This document shows positions 21,738 to 31,886 of a stretch of DNA of 64,000 bases, piece after piece. This DNA comes from Flectonema sp. DT1601 (taxonomy: Eukaryota > Euglenozoa > Diplonemea > Diplonemida > Diplonemidae). A program made the translations under genes and the position numbers. The notes under the pieces were generated by a model. It was given only the letters and a program-made list of their open reading frames with translations. It was not told the DNA's origin and ran no database searches. The stretch lies in the NCBI GenBank assembly GCA_964019425.1, contig OZ025813.1:930001-994000 (forward strand), in the 5' to 3' direction. Each line of letters begins with the position of its first letter. Positions within the stretch are counted from its first letter, which is position 1.

Positions 21738-22667
21738 GTACAATAGATTTGATTGTCCTTTTTTTAATTACATTTGTTTTTTTATTTTGAAATCCTTCAT
21801 TAGGAATTGATGTATTGATTTTGCGGATTCAAAGCAATTCATGTTATTGCGTATCAATAGCAAATCATTCTTTTTATTCTGAATTAAATTGTGAATCTGT
21901 GCTTAAATTATTTTATTGATAGTATTAATTATTGTTTGATAAGTGGTGGTAATGTTGAATACCACGGAAGCTGAAGCTTAAACGAGCATTGGGTGGATGT
22001 GTTGTCTTGATTGCATAAAAATATTTGTCGCACTCTAAACACTGTGGGAAAAGGTTTTTTATTATTCTTATTTCTTTTTTTTTTTTTTCCCTATGTTGTT
22101 CTTGTGGTTTTCGAGATTCTTAAACTCATACCGCTCCCAATTTTGTGTTTTTTTTTTTTGATAAAAAATAGAAAACCAAATCCTCAGTTGTTAGTTTTGC
22201 TGATGATTTTTATGCTCTATGTTGATGTACGTGTTTGTGATATCCTTTCAACTTTGTTTCTTGCACCAGATATGTTCAAACTGCAGGCACTTAGAAATTC
22301 ACATGTCATCATTCACCATGATTATAGTAATCAGGATACATTCTGTTATGTTTGACTAGCAGTATTTCACAATAGTGCCTTGCAAATTTGATTATTTTTC
22401 TCTCTCCTATTTCTTTTTTTTTTTTTGATTGTAAATTTTTTAATGTTCTTAATTTACAACCAAATCATTCTTTTTCGGTTCAAAACCGCAAATGGAAAAT
22501 TGTTTTTTTTCCTCCGAGTGAACTCCGTCGTTGATATAGATCATTTTGAGTGCATTGCTCTGAGTATTCTGACTGTCTTTCAGGCATTCATTTTATTGTT
22601 TTTAATGATTTCAGTTCAATTACGTTGTTATTCACTTTCCCCTTGTTCAGTAATTATTTTTACGAAA
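21738..22667. other. Array spacer 3 (uninterrupted form)
   Basis: A 930-base spacer nearly identical to spacers 4 and 5. It contains the hairpin flank, a GATAG at 21918-21922 that is the empty counterpart of the insertion site in spacer 4, T runs, and the acceptor CTTGTTCAG ending at 22650. In-frame codons upstream of copy 4 are open for 81 residues but lie in the spacer, mostly upstream of the acceptor. Confidence 0.7.
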
Positions 22668-24860
22668 ATGCTCGGGACGGCCCTAAAAATAGCATCGCTA
22701 TTGGCCATCAGTTTAACAGCTGATGGTTACCAAACGAAGGATTGGTTGGTAGACAAGATGGACGAACCCGCAACGGTTGTGGTGAAGGGAGCGAACATCG
22801 AAATCGGCAACGGCATCGTGAGCAGGACGTTTACAACGACTCCGGCATTCGGAACCATCGACCTGACTCTGAACGCGACCCTCGAGTACGGAGGGGAGCA
22901 ATCAGCATTCAGGGCGATGACGAACGAGTCTCTGGTAACCCTGAACGGAACACAGTACCTGATTGGAGGTTTGAGACAAGCTTCGACCTTCAGAGCGTAC
23001 TGCAACAGGACTGAGTTGTCACTCCTGCCACCTGCGACTGAGAACTTCTTCAAGTACTCCAACCACACAGTTTCTGCACCTGTTGCACCATTCCCATGGA
23101 CTCCTGGAACCCGTCATTCTTCGAAGAACGTGAACTGGCCTCCAAAAGGTGTGGTGTTGTCGGTGAAGTTTCTTCCGTCGTCTGCGAACATGCCGCAGCT
23201 CGCTGTGACTCTTCACTTCCAGGTCATCCAGGGTGTTCCTCTGATTCAGAAGTGGATGACGATGGACTTGTTATCGGGACAAGCAGTGTCTGTGACTGCT
23301 GCTATTGTTGATCAGCTGGCAGTGATGCCTCGCTTTGGTGCGTACTTCGGACACGGTTCATTCTCCCCAACGCAGGGAGACAATGGGGCTGCGAACACCG
23401 CAGTGCCTCTGCCATTGTTGTACACGATGACTGACCAGGCTCACTTGGGGAGATGCAGGTGGTCTGACGACTACTCAAAGTCATCGAACCCTGTTCCTTG
23501 GTGTTGGAAATGCAAGGACGAGGGCGCTTCAGAACCTCTCCTGTCTTGTGACTACAGTTTGGGACCTGGTGCCATCATCACTTCCAGTAATCCATTTGTC
23601 AGTTACCAAGTTCTGCACTTGATGGCCGACAGTACTGATCTGGAACGTCACTCATTGTCGAGACACCGTGTGACGGAAGCTTTGGCTCCGCACGTTATGG
23701 AGAACCCGGTTTTCTTTCACGGGACCAGTGTCGACGATTACGGATTCAAGAACGCGATTGATCAGATGGCTGAAGTTGGGTTTGAAATGTTCATCTTCAG
23801 TTTCGGGTCTGGATTCAAGATGGAAGACACTGACCGTTTCTACATTGATAAAATCAAGAGACAGATTGCTTACGCGAAGTCGAAGGGAATTGAAGTTGGT
23901 GGGTACGATTTGATCTGCCTTGCTAGAGGAGGTAGTGTGCCAGAGAAATACCGTGCTGTTGGTAATGAAGGTGATGCATGCTTTGCTTCTGGTTGGTATG
24001 ACGAGCTTTACTCGAAGATCCTGAACTTCATCAACGAAACCGGCCTATCGATGCTTGAGACTGATGGACCTTACGGAGGTGAGAGTTGTGGGTCGACTAC
24101 TCACGAGCACCATTTCGGTCTGGAGGATTCTATTTACCAACAAAACAAGTACCAGAGTCAGTTCTACCATGAAATGAGGAAGCTCAGCGTTTTCGTGAAC
24201 CAGCCAGACAACTACTTCTTCCAGGGAGGTTCAAAGAGTGGAATGGGATACGACGAGCAGCAGTACTCCCTTCCGAGATTTAGAGATTTATCGATCTCGA
24301 GAATGGGAATGTACGATGATCTGTGCCTTCACTTACCTACTCAGGGATGGATGTTTTTGCCTATCCAAGACTACCACGCTGGAGGACGGGATGCTGCGTT
24401 TGCTGGACACGAGAAAGCTTATGAATGGGGTCTTGCACAGTACCTTGGTGCTGGTGTCGCCGCTTGTTACAGAGGACCACATCCTTACACCACTGATTCA
24501 ATGAAGGCGATCTTGACGAAGTGGATTTCTTTCTACAAGGCACACCGTGAGACCCTCGTGAAGCCAATCGTTCACATCCGCAGACCTAACCTGCAGTCAT
24601 GGGATGGATGGCTCCACGTCAATCCGTTTTCGTCGACTTCTGAAATCGGTGTTGCGATGTTCTTCAATCCGACTCCGCAGGGTATCAACTCCTTCGCATC
24701 AATTGATGTTTACTACACGGGTGCTGGTAGCAGTGTGAAGGTGACTATTAACGGTGATTCTTCAACGACAAAGACCTACCCTGTAACCCGTTCTAGATTA
24801 GTCATTCCACTTGTGTTGCAGCCTGAGTCTGTGAACTATATTGTTATTGATCGTGTTTAA
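22668..24860 (+). CDS. Secreted glycosidase-like enzyme, array copy 4
   Basis: 730 residues from ATG 22668. An in-frame upstream ATG would add 81 residues but precedes the acceptor AG at 22649-22650, so I reject it. It has the copy-3-type patches (L192, WCWKC, VDDYGF, KMEDTDRFYIDKIKRQ, R574, H605) but D19 like copies 1, 2 and 6. It has Y448 and S507 shared with copy 6, and a unique C553 in DDLCLH where the others have Tyr. The mixed pattern fits segmental gene conversion. Confidence 0.85.
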   Translation: MLGTALKIASLLAISLTADGYQTKDWLVDKMDEPATVVVKGANIEIGNGIVSRTFTTTPAFGTIDLTLNATLEYGGEQSAFRAMTNESLVTLNGTQYLIGGLRQASTFRAYCNRTELSLLPPATENFFKYSNHTVSAPVAPFPWTPGTRHSSKNVNWPPKGVVLSVKFLPSSANMPQLAVTLHFQVIQGVPLIQKWMTMDLLSGQAVSVTAAIVDQLAVMPRFGAYFGHGSFSPTQGDNGAANTAVPLPLLYTMTDQAHLGRCRWSDDYSKSSNPVPWCWKCKDEGASEPLLSCDYSLGPGAIITSSNPFVSYQVLHLMADSTDLERHSLSRHRVTEALAPHVMENPVFFHGTSVDDYGFKNAIDQMAEVGFEMFIFSFGSGFKMEDTDRFYIDKIKRQIAYAKSKGIEVGGYDLICLARGGSVPEKYRAVGNEGDACFASGWYDELYSKILNFINETGLSMLETDGPYGGESCGSTTHEHHFGLEDSIYQQNKYQSQFYHEMRKLSVFVNQPDNYFFQGGSKSGMGYDEQQYSLPRFRDLSISRMGMYDDLCLHLPTQGWMFLPIQDYHAGGRDAAFAGHEKAYEWGLAQYLGAGVAACYRGPHPYTTDSMKAILTKWISFYKAHRETLVKPIVHIRRPNLQSWDGWLHVNPFSSTSEIGVAMFFNPTPQGINSFASIDVYYTGAGSSVKVTINGDSSTTKTYPVTRSRLVIPLVLQPESVNYIVIDRV

Positions 24861-25045
24861 GTACTATAGATTTGATTGTCCTTTTTTTAATTATATTTGT
24901 TTTTTTATTTTGAAACCCTTTATTAGGAATCGATGTATTGATTTTGCGGATTCAAAGCAATTCATGTTATTGCGTATCAATAGCAAATCATTCTTTTTAT
25001 TCTGAATTAAATTGTGAATCTGTGCTTAAATTATTTTATTGATAG

Positions 25046-25804
25046 TCATAGATGGAAGTGCCCTCCAAATTTGGAGGGCGCCTGGTGAAAATCAGCCACA
25101 AAAATTTGTAGGGCCAAAATAGGGCCATTGTAGGGCCAAAATAGGGCCAAAATAGGGCGCTGGAGGGCGCGTAGGGCGCTTTTTTAATTAAATTTAATAT
25201 AATGCCGAGCTCATTTTGACACACCCCTGCCCTCAGCGAGGTCGAATCGCATCTTATTTGACTTTTCTCCGGTTCGCCCGATCAAATGCGTCTCTGGGAT
25301 ATCAGTTTACTTGTCACCAGTAAACTTCTTTTTTTTCTCACAAGGTACCGTGAAGACCGGCCTATTAACAGGTTAGCAAGAACGCACTCTCCCTCCTCGA
25401 ATCCCTCTATATTCGACTTGGTGCATTCTGCGGGCTAATCAGCTCCTTGTAGATCTGGGATGCATCGTCCACTGAAATGAGTTTCAGCTTCAGGGATTGC
25501 AGCTCTCAAGGAGTGGTCCATTGTTTTTGCCATTGTTGACCGTCGAACCATGACCTGGAGGTCTCGGGTTCGAACCCCGTGACACCCTTTTTTCTCTTTT
25601 TCGAAAGACTGCCAAGCATGTCAAAAAAATTTTTTTTGGCTTCTGCGTCAAAATACTTGTGCGTCAGTGTAAGTCCCTGTCAATTTAGCTGTCTTATAGT
25701 AATAAAAAAGGAAAAAAAAAGCGCCCTCCAAAATAATATTTATATTAAAAGCGCCCTACAAGCGCCCTACACGCTCTCCAAATTGTAGGGCACTTCCATC
25801 TATG
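25046..25804. mobile_element. Non-autonomous TIR element (MITE-like) in array spacer 4
   Basis: The ends are inverted: CATAGATGGAAGTGCCCT at 25047-25064 and its exact complement at 25787-25804, with longer imperfect inverted similarity inside made of repeated AGGGCGC and AGGGCC units. GATAG flanks both sides (25041-25045 and 25805-25809), consistent with a 5-base target duplication plus one extra T on the left. The two sister spacers have a single GATAG (21918-21922 and 28936-28940), so they are the empty site. No transposase is encoded, hence non-autonomous. The interior carries a B-box-like motif and a T-run. The superfamily cannot be named from these ends. Confidence 0.85.
25567..25593 (+). 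promoter_or_regulatory. Pol III B-box-like motif inside the TIR element
   Basis: GGTTCGAACCC at 25567-25577 matches the tRNA B-box consensus, and a T6 run follows at about 25588. Upstream, GTGGTCCATTG is only a weak A-box. No full tRNA cloverleaf can be folded, so this is tRNA-derived or tRNA-like at best. Confidence 0.45.
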
Positions 25805-26562
25805 GATAGTATTAATTATTGTTTGATAAGTGGTGGTAATGTTGAATACCACGGAAGCTGAAGCTTAAACGAGCATTGGGTGGATGTGTTGTCTTGATTG
25901 CATAAAAATATTTATCGCACTCTAAACACTGTGGGAAAGGTTTTTTATTATTCTTATTTCTTTTTTTTTTTTTTCCCTATGTTGTTCTTGTGGTTTTCGA
26001 GATTCTTAAACTCATACCGCTCCCAATTTTGTGTTTTTTTTTTTTTTTTTTTTGATAAAAAATAGAAAACCAAATCCTCAGTTGTTAGTTTTGCTGATGA
26101 TTTTTATGCTTTATGTTGATGTACGTGTTTGTGATATCCTTTCAACTTTGTTTCTTGCACCAGATATGTTCAAACTGCAGGCACTTAGAAATTCACATGT
26201 CATCATTCACCATGATTATAGTAATCAGGATACATTCTGTTATGTTTGACTAGCAGTATTTCACAATAGTGCCTTGCAAATTTGATTATTTTTCTCTCTC
26301 CTATTTCTTTTTTTTTTTTTTGATTGTAAATTTTTTTATATTCTTAATTTACAATCAAATCATTCTTTTCCGGTTCAAAACTGCAAATGGAAAATTGTTT
26401 TTTTTCCTCCGAGTGAACTCCGTCGTTGATATAGATCATTTTGAGTGCATTGCTCTGAGTATTCTGACTGTCTTTCAGGCATTCATTTTATTGTTTTTAA
26501 TGATTTCAGTTCAATTACGTTGTTATTCACTTTCCCCTTGTTCAGTAATTATTTTTACGAAA

Positions 26563-28755
26563 ATGCTCGGGACGGCCCTAAAAATAGCATCGCTATTGGC
26601 CATCAGTTTAACAGCTTATGGTTACCAAACGAAGGATTGGTTGGTAGACAAGATGGACGAACCCGCAACGGTTGTGGTGAAGGGAGCGAACATCGAAATC
26701 GGCAACGGCATCGTGAGCAGGACGTTTACAACGACTCCGGCATTCGGAACCATCGACCTGACTCTGAACGCGACTCTCGAGTACGGAGGGGAGCAATCAG
26801 CATTCAGGGCGATGACGAACGAGTCTCTGGTAACCCTGAACGGAACACAATACCTGATTGGAGGTTTGAGACAAGCTTCGACCTTCAGAGCGTACTGCAA
26901 CAGGACTGAGTTGTCACTCCTGCCACCTGCGACTGAGAACTTCTTCAAGTACTCCAACCACACAGTTTCTGCACCTGTTGCACCATTCCCATGGACTCCT
27001 GGAACCCGTCACTCTTCGAAGAACGTGAACTGGCCTCCAAAGGGTGTGGTGTTGTCGGTGAAGTTTCTTCCGTCGTCTGCGAACATGCCGCAGCTCGCTG
27101 TGACTCTTCACTTCCAGGTCATCCAGGGTGTTCCTCTGATTCAGAAGTGGATGACGATGGACTTGTTATCGGGACAGGCAGTGTCTGTGACTGCTGCTAT
27201 TGTTGATCAGCTGGCAGTGATGCCTCGCTTTGGTGCGTACTTCGGACACGGTTCATTCTCCCCAACGCAGGGAGACAATGGGGCTGCGAACACCGCAGTG
27301 CCTCTGCCATTGTTGTACACGATGACTGACCAGGCTCACTTGGGGAGATGCAGGTGGTCTGATGACTACTCAAAGTCATCGAACCCTGTTCCTTGGTGTT
27401 GGAAATGCAAGGACGAGGGCGCTTCAGAACCTCTCCTGTCTTGTGACTACAGTTTGGGACCTGGTGCCATCATCACTTCCAGTAATCCATTTGTCAGTTA
27501 CCAAGTTCTGCACTTGATGGCCGACAGTACTGATCTGGAACGTCACTCATTGTCGAGACACCGTGTGACGGAAGCTTTGGCTCCGCACGTTATGGAGAAC
27601 CCGGTTTTCTTTCACGGGACCAGTGTCGACGATTACGGATTCAAGAACGCGATTGATCAGATGGCTGAAGTTGGGTTTGAGATGTTCATCTTCAGTTTCG
27701 GGTCTGGATTCAAGATGGAAGACACTGACCGTTTCTACATTGATAAAATCAAGAGACGGATTGCTTACGCAAAGTCGAAGGGAATTGAAGTTGGTGGGTA
27801 CGATTTGATCTGCCTTGCTAGAGGAGATAGTGTGCCAGAGAAGTACCGTGCTGTTGGTAATGAAGGTGATGCATGCTTTGCTTCTGGTTGGTATGACGAG
27901 CTTTACTCGAAGATCCTGAACTTCATCAACGAAACCGGCCTATCGATGCTTGAGACTGATGGACCTTACGGAGGTGAGAGTTGTGGGTCGACTACTCACG
28001 AGCACCATTTCGGTCTGGAGGATTCTATTTACCAACAAAACAAGTACCAGAGTCAGTTCTACCATGAAATGAGGAAGCTCAACGTTTTCGTGAATCAGCC
28101 AGACAACTACTTCTTCCAGGGAGGTTCAAAGAGTGGAATGGGATACGACGAGCAGCAGTACTCCCTTCCGAGATTTAGAGATTTATCGATCTCGAGAATG
28201 GGAATGTACGATGATCTGTACCTTCACTTACCTACTCAGGGATGGATGTTTTTGCCTATCCAAGACTACCACGCTGGAGGACGGGATGCTGCGTTTGCTG
28301 GACACGAGAAAGCTTATGAATGGGGTCTTGCACAGTACCTTGGTGCTGGTGTTGCCGCTTGTTACAGAGGACCACATCCTTACACCACTGACTCAATGAA
28401 GGCGATCTTGACGAAGTGGATTTCTTTCTACAAGGCACACCGTGAGACCCTCGTGAAGCCAATCGTTCACATCCGCAGACCTAACCTGCAGTCATGGGAT
28501 GGATGGCTCCACGTCAATCCGTTTTCGTCGACTTCTGAAATCGGTGTTGCGATGTTCTTCAACCCGACTCCGCAGGGTATCAACTCCTTCGCATCAATTG
28601 ATGTTTACTACACGGGTGCTGGTAGCAGTGTGAAGGTGACTATTAACGGTGATTCTTCAACGACAAAGACCTACCCTGTAACCCGTTCTAGATTAGTCAT
28701 TCCACTTGTGTTGCAGCCTGAGTCTGTGAACTATATTGTTATTGATCGTGTTTAA
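26563..28755 (+). CDS. Secreted glycosidase-like enzyme, array copy 5
   Basis: 730 residues from ATG 26563; the longer upstream frame is spacer. It has Y19 (as copy 3), the WCWKC and VDDYGF patches, KMEDTDRFYIDKIKRR, R574, H605 and a unique D422 in CLARGDSV. Its 5' region carries silent changes shared with copy 1 (for example ACTCTCGAG where others have ACCCTCGAG), another mosaic sign. Confidence 0.85.
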   Translation: MLGTALKIASLLAISLTAYGYQTKDWLVDKMDEPATVVVKGANIEIGNGIVSRTFTTTPAFGTIDLTLNATLEYGGEQSAFRAMTNESLVTLNGTQYLIGGLRQASTFRAYCNRTELSLLPPATENFFKYSNHTVSAPVAPFPWTPGTRHSSKNVNWPPKGVVLSVKFLPSSANMPQLAVTLHFQVIQGVPLIQKWMTMDLLSGQAVSVTAAIVDQLAVMPRFGAYFGHGSFSPTQGDNGAANTAVPLPLLYTMTDQAHLGRCRWSDDYSKSSNPVPWCWKCKDEGASEPLLSCDYSLGPGAIITSSNPFVSYQVLHLMADSTDLERHSLSRHRVTEALAPHVMENPVFFHGTSVDDYGFKNAIDQMAEVGFEMFIFSFGSGFKMEDTDRFYIDKIKRRIAYAKSKGIEVGGYDLICLARGDSVPEKYRAVGNEGDACFASGWYDELYSKILNFINETGLSMLETDGPYGGESCGSTTHEHHFGLEDSIYQQNKYQSQFYHEMRKLNVFVNQPDNYFFQGGSKSGMGYDEQQYSLPRFRDLSISRMGMYDDLYLHLPTQGWMFLPIQDYHAGGRDAAFAGHEKAYEWGLAQYLGAGVAACYRGPHPYTTDSMKAILTKWISFYKAHRETLVKPIVHIRRPNLQSWDGWLHVNPFSSTSEIGVAMFFNPTPQGINSFASIDVYYTGAGSSVKVTINGDSSTTKTYPVTRSRLVIPLVLQPESVNYIVIDRV

Positions 28756-29693
28756 GTACTATAGATTTGATTGTCCTTTTTTTAATTACATTTGTTTTTT
28801 TATTTTGAAACCCTTCATTAGGAATTGATGTATTGATTTTGCGGATTCAAAGCAATTCATGTTATTGCGTATCAATAGCAAATCATTCTTTTTATTCTGA
28901 ACTAAATTGTGAATCTGTACTTAAATTATTTTATTGATAGTATTAATTATTGTTTGATAAGTGGTGGTAATGTTGAATACCACGGAAGCTGAAGCTTAAA
29001 CGAGCATTGGGTGGATGTGTTGTCTTGATTGCATAAAAATATTTGTCGCACTCTAAACACTGTGGGAAAAGGTTTTTTATTATTCTTATTTCTTTTTTTT
29101 TTTTTCCCTATGTTGTTCTTGTGGTTTTCGAGATTCTTAAACTCATACCGCTCCCAATTTTGTGTTTTTTTTTTTTTTTTTTTTTGATAAAAAATAGAAA
29201 ACCAAATCCTCAGTTGTTAGTTTTGCTGATGATTTTTATGCTTTATGTTGATGTACGTGTTTGTGATATCCTTTCAACTTTGTTTCGTGCACCAGATATG
29301 TTCAAACTGCAAGCACTTAGAAATTCACATGTCATCATTTACCGTGATTATAGTAATCAGGATACATTCTGTTATGTTTGACTAGCAGTATTTCACAATA
29401 GTGCCTTGCAAATTTGATTATTTTTCTCTCTCCTATTTCTTTTTTTTTTTTTGATTGTAAATTTTTTAATGTTCTTAATTTACAACCAAATTATTCTTTT
29501 CCGGTTCAAAACCGCAAATGGAAAATTGTTTTTTTTCCTCCGAGTGAACTCCGTCGTTGATATAGATCATTTTGAGTGCATTGCTCTGAGTATTCTGACT
29601 GTCTTTCAGGCATTCATTTTATTGTTTTTAATGATTTCAGTTCAATTACGTTGTTATTCACTTTCCCCTTGTTCAGTAATTATTTTTACGAAA
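28756..29693. other. Array spacer 5 (uninterrupted form)
   Basis: A 938-base near-copy of spacer 3 with empty GATAG at 28936-28940 and a longer T-run near 29165. The acceptor GTTCAG ends at 29676. Confidence 0.7.
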
Positions 29694-31886
29694 ATGCTCG
29701 GGACGGCCCTAAAAATAGCATCGCTATTGGCCATCAGTTTAACAGCTGATGGTTACCAAACGAAGGATTGGTTGGTAGACAAGATGGACGAACCCGCAAC
29801 GGTTGTGGTGAAGGGAGCGAACATCGAAATCGGCAACGGCATCGTGAGCAGGACGTTTACAACGACTCCGGCATTCGGAACCATCGACCTGACTCTGAAC
29901 GCGACCCTCGAGTACGGAGGGGAGCAATCAGCATTCAGGGCGATGACGAACGAGTCTCTGGTAACCCTGAACGGAACACAATACCTGATTGGAGGTTTGA
30001 GACAAGCTTCGACCTTCAGAGCGTACTGCAACAGGACTGAGTTGTCACTCCTGCCACCTGCGACTGAGAACTTCTTCAAGTACTCCAACCACACAGTTTC
30101 TGCACCTGTTGCACCATTCCCATGGACTCCTGGAACCCGTCACTCTTCGAAGAACGTGAACTGGCCTCCAAAGGGTGTGGTGTTGTCGGTGAAATTTCTT
30201 CCGTCGTCTGCGAACATGCCGCAGCTCGCTGTGACTCTTCACTTCCAGGTCATCCAGGGTGTTCCTATGATTCAGAAGTGGATGACGATGGACTTGTTAT
30301 CGGGACAAGCAGTGTCTGTGACTGCTGCTATTGTTGATCAGCTGGCAGTGATGCCTCGCTTTGGTGCGTACTTCGGACACGGTTCATTCTCCCCAACGCA
30401 GGGAGACAATGGAGCTGCGAACACCGCAGTGCCTCTGCCATTGTTGTACACGATGACCGACCAGGCTCACTTGGGAAGATGCAGGTGGTCTGATGACTAC
30501 TCAAAGTCATCGAACCCTGTTCCTGGATGCAGCACTTGCAAGGACGAGGGCGCTTCAGAACCTCTCCTGTCTTGTGACTACAGTTTGGGACCTGGTGCCA
30601 TCATCACTACCAGTAATCCATTTGTCAGTTACCAAGTTCTGCACTTGATGGCCGACAGCACTGATCTGGAACGTCACTCATTGTCGAGACACCGTGTGAC
30701 GGAAGCTTTGGCTCCGCACGTTATGGAGAACCCGGTTTTCTTTCACGGGACCAGTGTCAAAGGTGACGGATTCAAGAACGCGATTGATCAGATGGCTGAA
30801 GTTGGGTTTGAGATGTTCATCTTCAGTTTCGGGTCTGGATTCAACTTAGAAAACAATGATCCAGCTTATCTGAAAACAATCAAGGAACAGATTGCTTACG
30901 CGAAGTCGAAGGGAATTGAAGTTGGTGGGTACGATTTGATCTGCCTTGCTAGAGGAGGTAGTGTTCCAGAGAAATACCGTGCTGTTGGTAATGAAGGTGA
31001 TGCATGCTTTGCTTCTGGTTGGTATGACGAGCTTTACTCGAAGATCCTGAACTTCATCAACGAAACCGGCCTATCGATGCTTGAGACTGATGGACCTTAC
31101 GGAGGTGAGAGTTGTGGGTCGACTACTCACGAGCACCATTTCGGTCTGGAGGATTCTATTTACCAACAAAACAAGTACCAGAGTCAGTTCTACCATGAAA
31201 TGAGGAAGCTCAGCGTTTTCGTGAACCAGCCAGACAACTACTTCTTCCAGGGAGGTTCAAAGAGTGGAATGGGATACGACGAGCAGCAGTACTCCCTTCC
31301 GAGATTTAGAGATTTATCGATCTCGAGAATGGGAATGTACGATGATCTGTACCTTCACTTACCTACTCAGGGATGGATGTTTTTGCCTATCCAAGACTAC
31401 CACGCTGGAGGAGGAGATGCTGCGTTTGCTGGACACGAGAAAGCTTATGAATGGGGTCTTGCACAGTACCTTGGTGCTGGTGTCGCCGCTTGTTACAGAG
31501 GACCACAACCATACACCACTGACTCAATGAAGGCGATCTTGACGAAGTGGATTTCTTTCTACAAGGCACACCGTGAGACCCTCGTGAAGCCAATCGTTCA
31601 CATCCGCAGACCTAACCTGCAGTCATGGGATGGATGGCTCCACGTCAATCCGTTTTCGTCGACTTCTGAAATCGGTGTTGCGATGTTCTTCAACCCGACT
31701 CCGCAGGGTATCAACTCCTTCGCATCAATTGATGTTTACTACACGGGTGCTGGTAGCAGTGTGAAGGTGACTATTAACGGTGATTCTTCAACGACAAAGA
31801 CCTACCCTGTAACCCGTTCTAGATTAGTCATTCCACTTGTGTTGCAGCCTGAGTCTGTGAACTATATTGTTATTGATCGTGTTTAA
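29694..31886 (+). CDS. Secreted glycosidase-like enzyme, array copy 6
   Basis: 730 residues from ATG 29694. Despite sitting next to the 3-4-5 subgroup and sharing their leader, its middle carries copy-1-type patches: M192, GCSTC at 278-282 and FNLENNDPAYLKTIKEQ at 383-399. It also has VKGDGF at 355-360, G574 and Q605 (as copy 2), Y448 and S507 (as copy 4), and T306. The 3' flank after the stop is unlike any other copy, marking the array end. Confidence 0.85.
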   Translation: MLGTALKIASLLAISLTADGYQTKDWLVDKMDEPATVVVKGANIEIGNGIVSRTFTTTPAFGTIDLTLNATLEYGGEQSAFRAMTNESLVTLNGTQYLIGGLRQASTFRAYCNRTELSLLPPATENFFKYSNHTVSAPVAPFPWTPGTRHSSKNVNWPPKGVVLSVKFLPSSANMPQLAVTLHFQVIQGVPMIQKWMTMDLLSGQAVSVTAAIVDQLAVMPRFGAYFGHGSFSPTQGDNGAANTAVPLPLLYTMTDQAHLGRCRWSDDYSKSSNPVPGCSTCKDEGASEPLLSCDYSLGPGAIITTSNPFVSYQVLHLMADSTDLERHSLSRHRVTEALAPHVMENPVFFHGTSVKGDGFKNAIDQMAEVGFEMFIFSFGSGFNLENNDPAYLKTIKEQIAYAKSKGIEVGGYDLICLARGGSVPEKYRAVGNEGDACFASGWYDELYSKILNFINETGLSMLETDGPYGGESCGSTTHEHHFGLEDSIYQQNKYQSQFYHEMRKLSVFVNQPDNYFFQGGSKSGMGYDEQQYSLPRFRDLSISRMGMYDDLYLHLPTQGWMFLPIQDYHAGGGDAAFAGHEKAYEWGLAQYLGAGVAACYRGPQPYTTDSMKAILTKWISFYKAHRETLVKPIVHIRRPNLQSWDGWLHVNPFSSTSEIGVAMFFNPTPQGINSFASIDVYYTGAGSSVKVTINGDSSTTKTYPVTRSRLVIPLVLQPESVNYIVIDRV

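Larger units (their letters stand above)
24861..26562. other. Array spacer 4, interrupted by an inserted element
   Basis: Like spacers 3 and 5 but 1702 bases long, because a 759-base element with inverted ends lies at 25046-25804. The acceptor CTTGTTCAG ends at 26545. Confidence 0.8.
13213..31886 (+). repeat. Tandem array of six secreted hydrolase genes
   Basis: Six intact 730-codon genes lie head to tail at 13213, 16487, 19545, 22668, 26563 and 29694. Coding regions are nearly identical, and most differences fall in a few short patches. Spacers are 1081, 865, 930, 1702 and 938 bases. The third, fourth (without its insertion) and fifth are near-copies of each other, giving a 3.12 kb repeating unit; the first two share only about 125 bases of 3' flank with the rest. 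The 3' flank of copy 6 diverges straight after its stop. The pattern indicates recent unequal crossing-over plus gene conversion. Confidence 0.95.

Noticed and set aside
22425-22667. In-frame N-terminal extensions of array copies 4, 5 and 6 (81 to 98 residues)
   Set aside because: They lie mostly upstream of the acceptor AG, are missing in copies 1 to 3, and would bury the clear signal peptide.
13258-31593. Recurrent antisense and out-of-frame ORFs of 60 to 126 residues in each array copy
   Set aside because: They recur because the genes are near-identical, and they overlap the strongly coding 730-codon frame.
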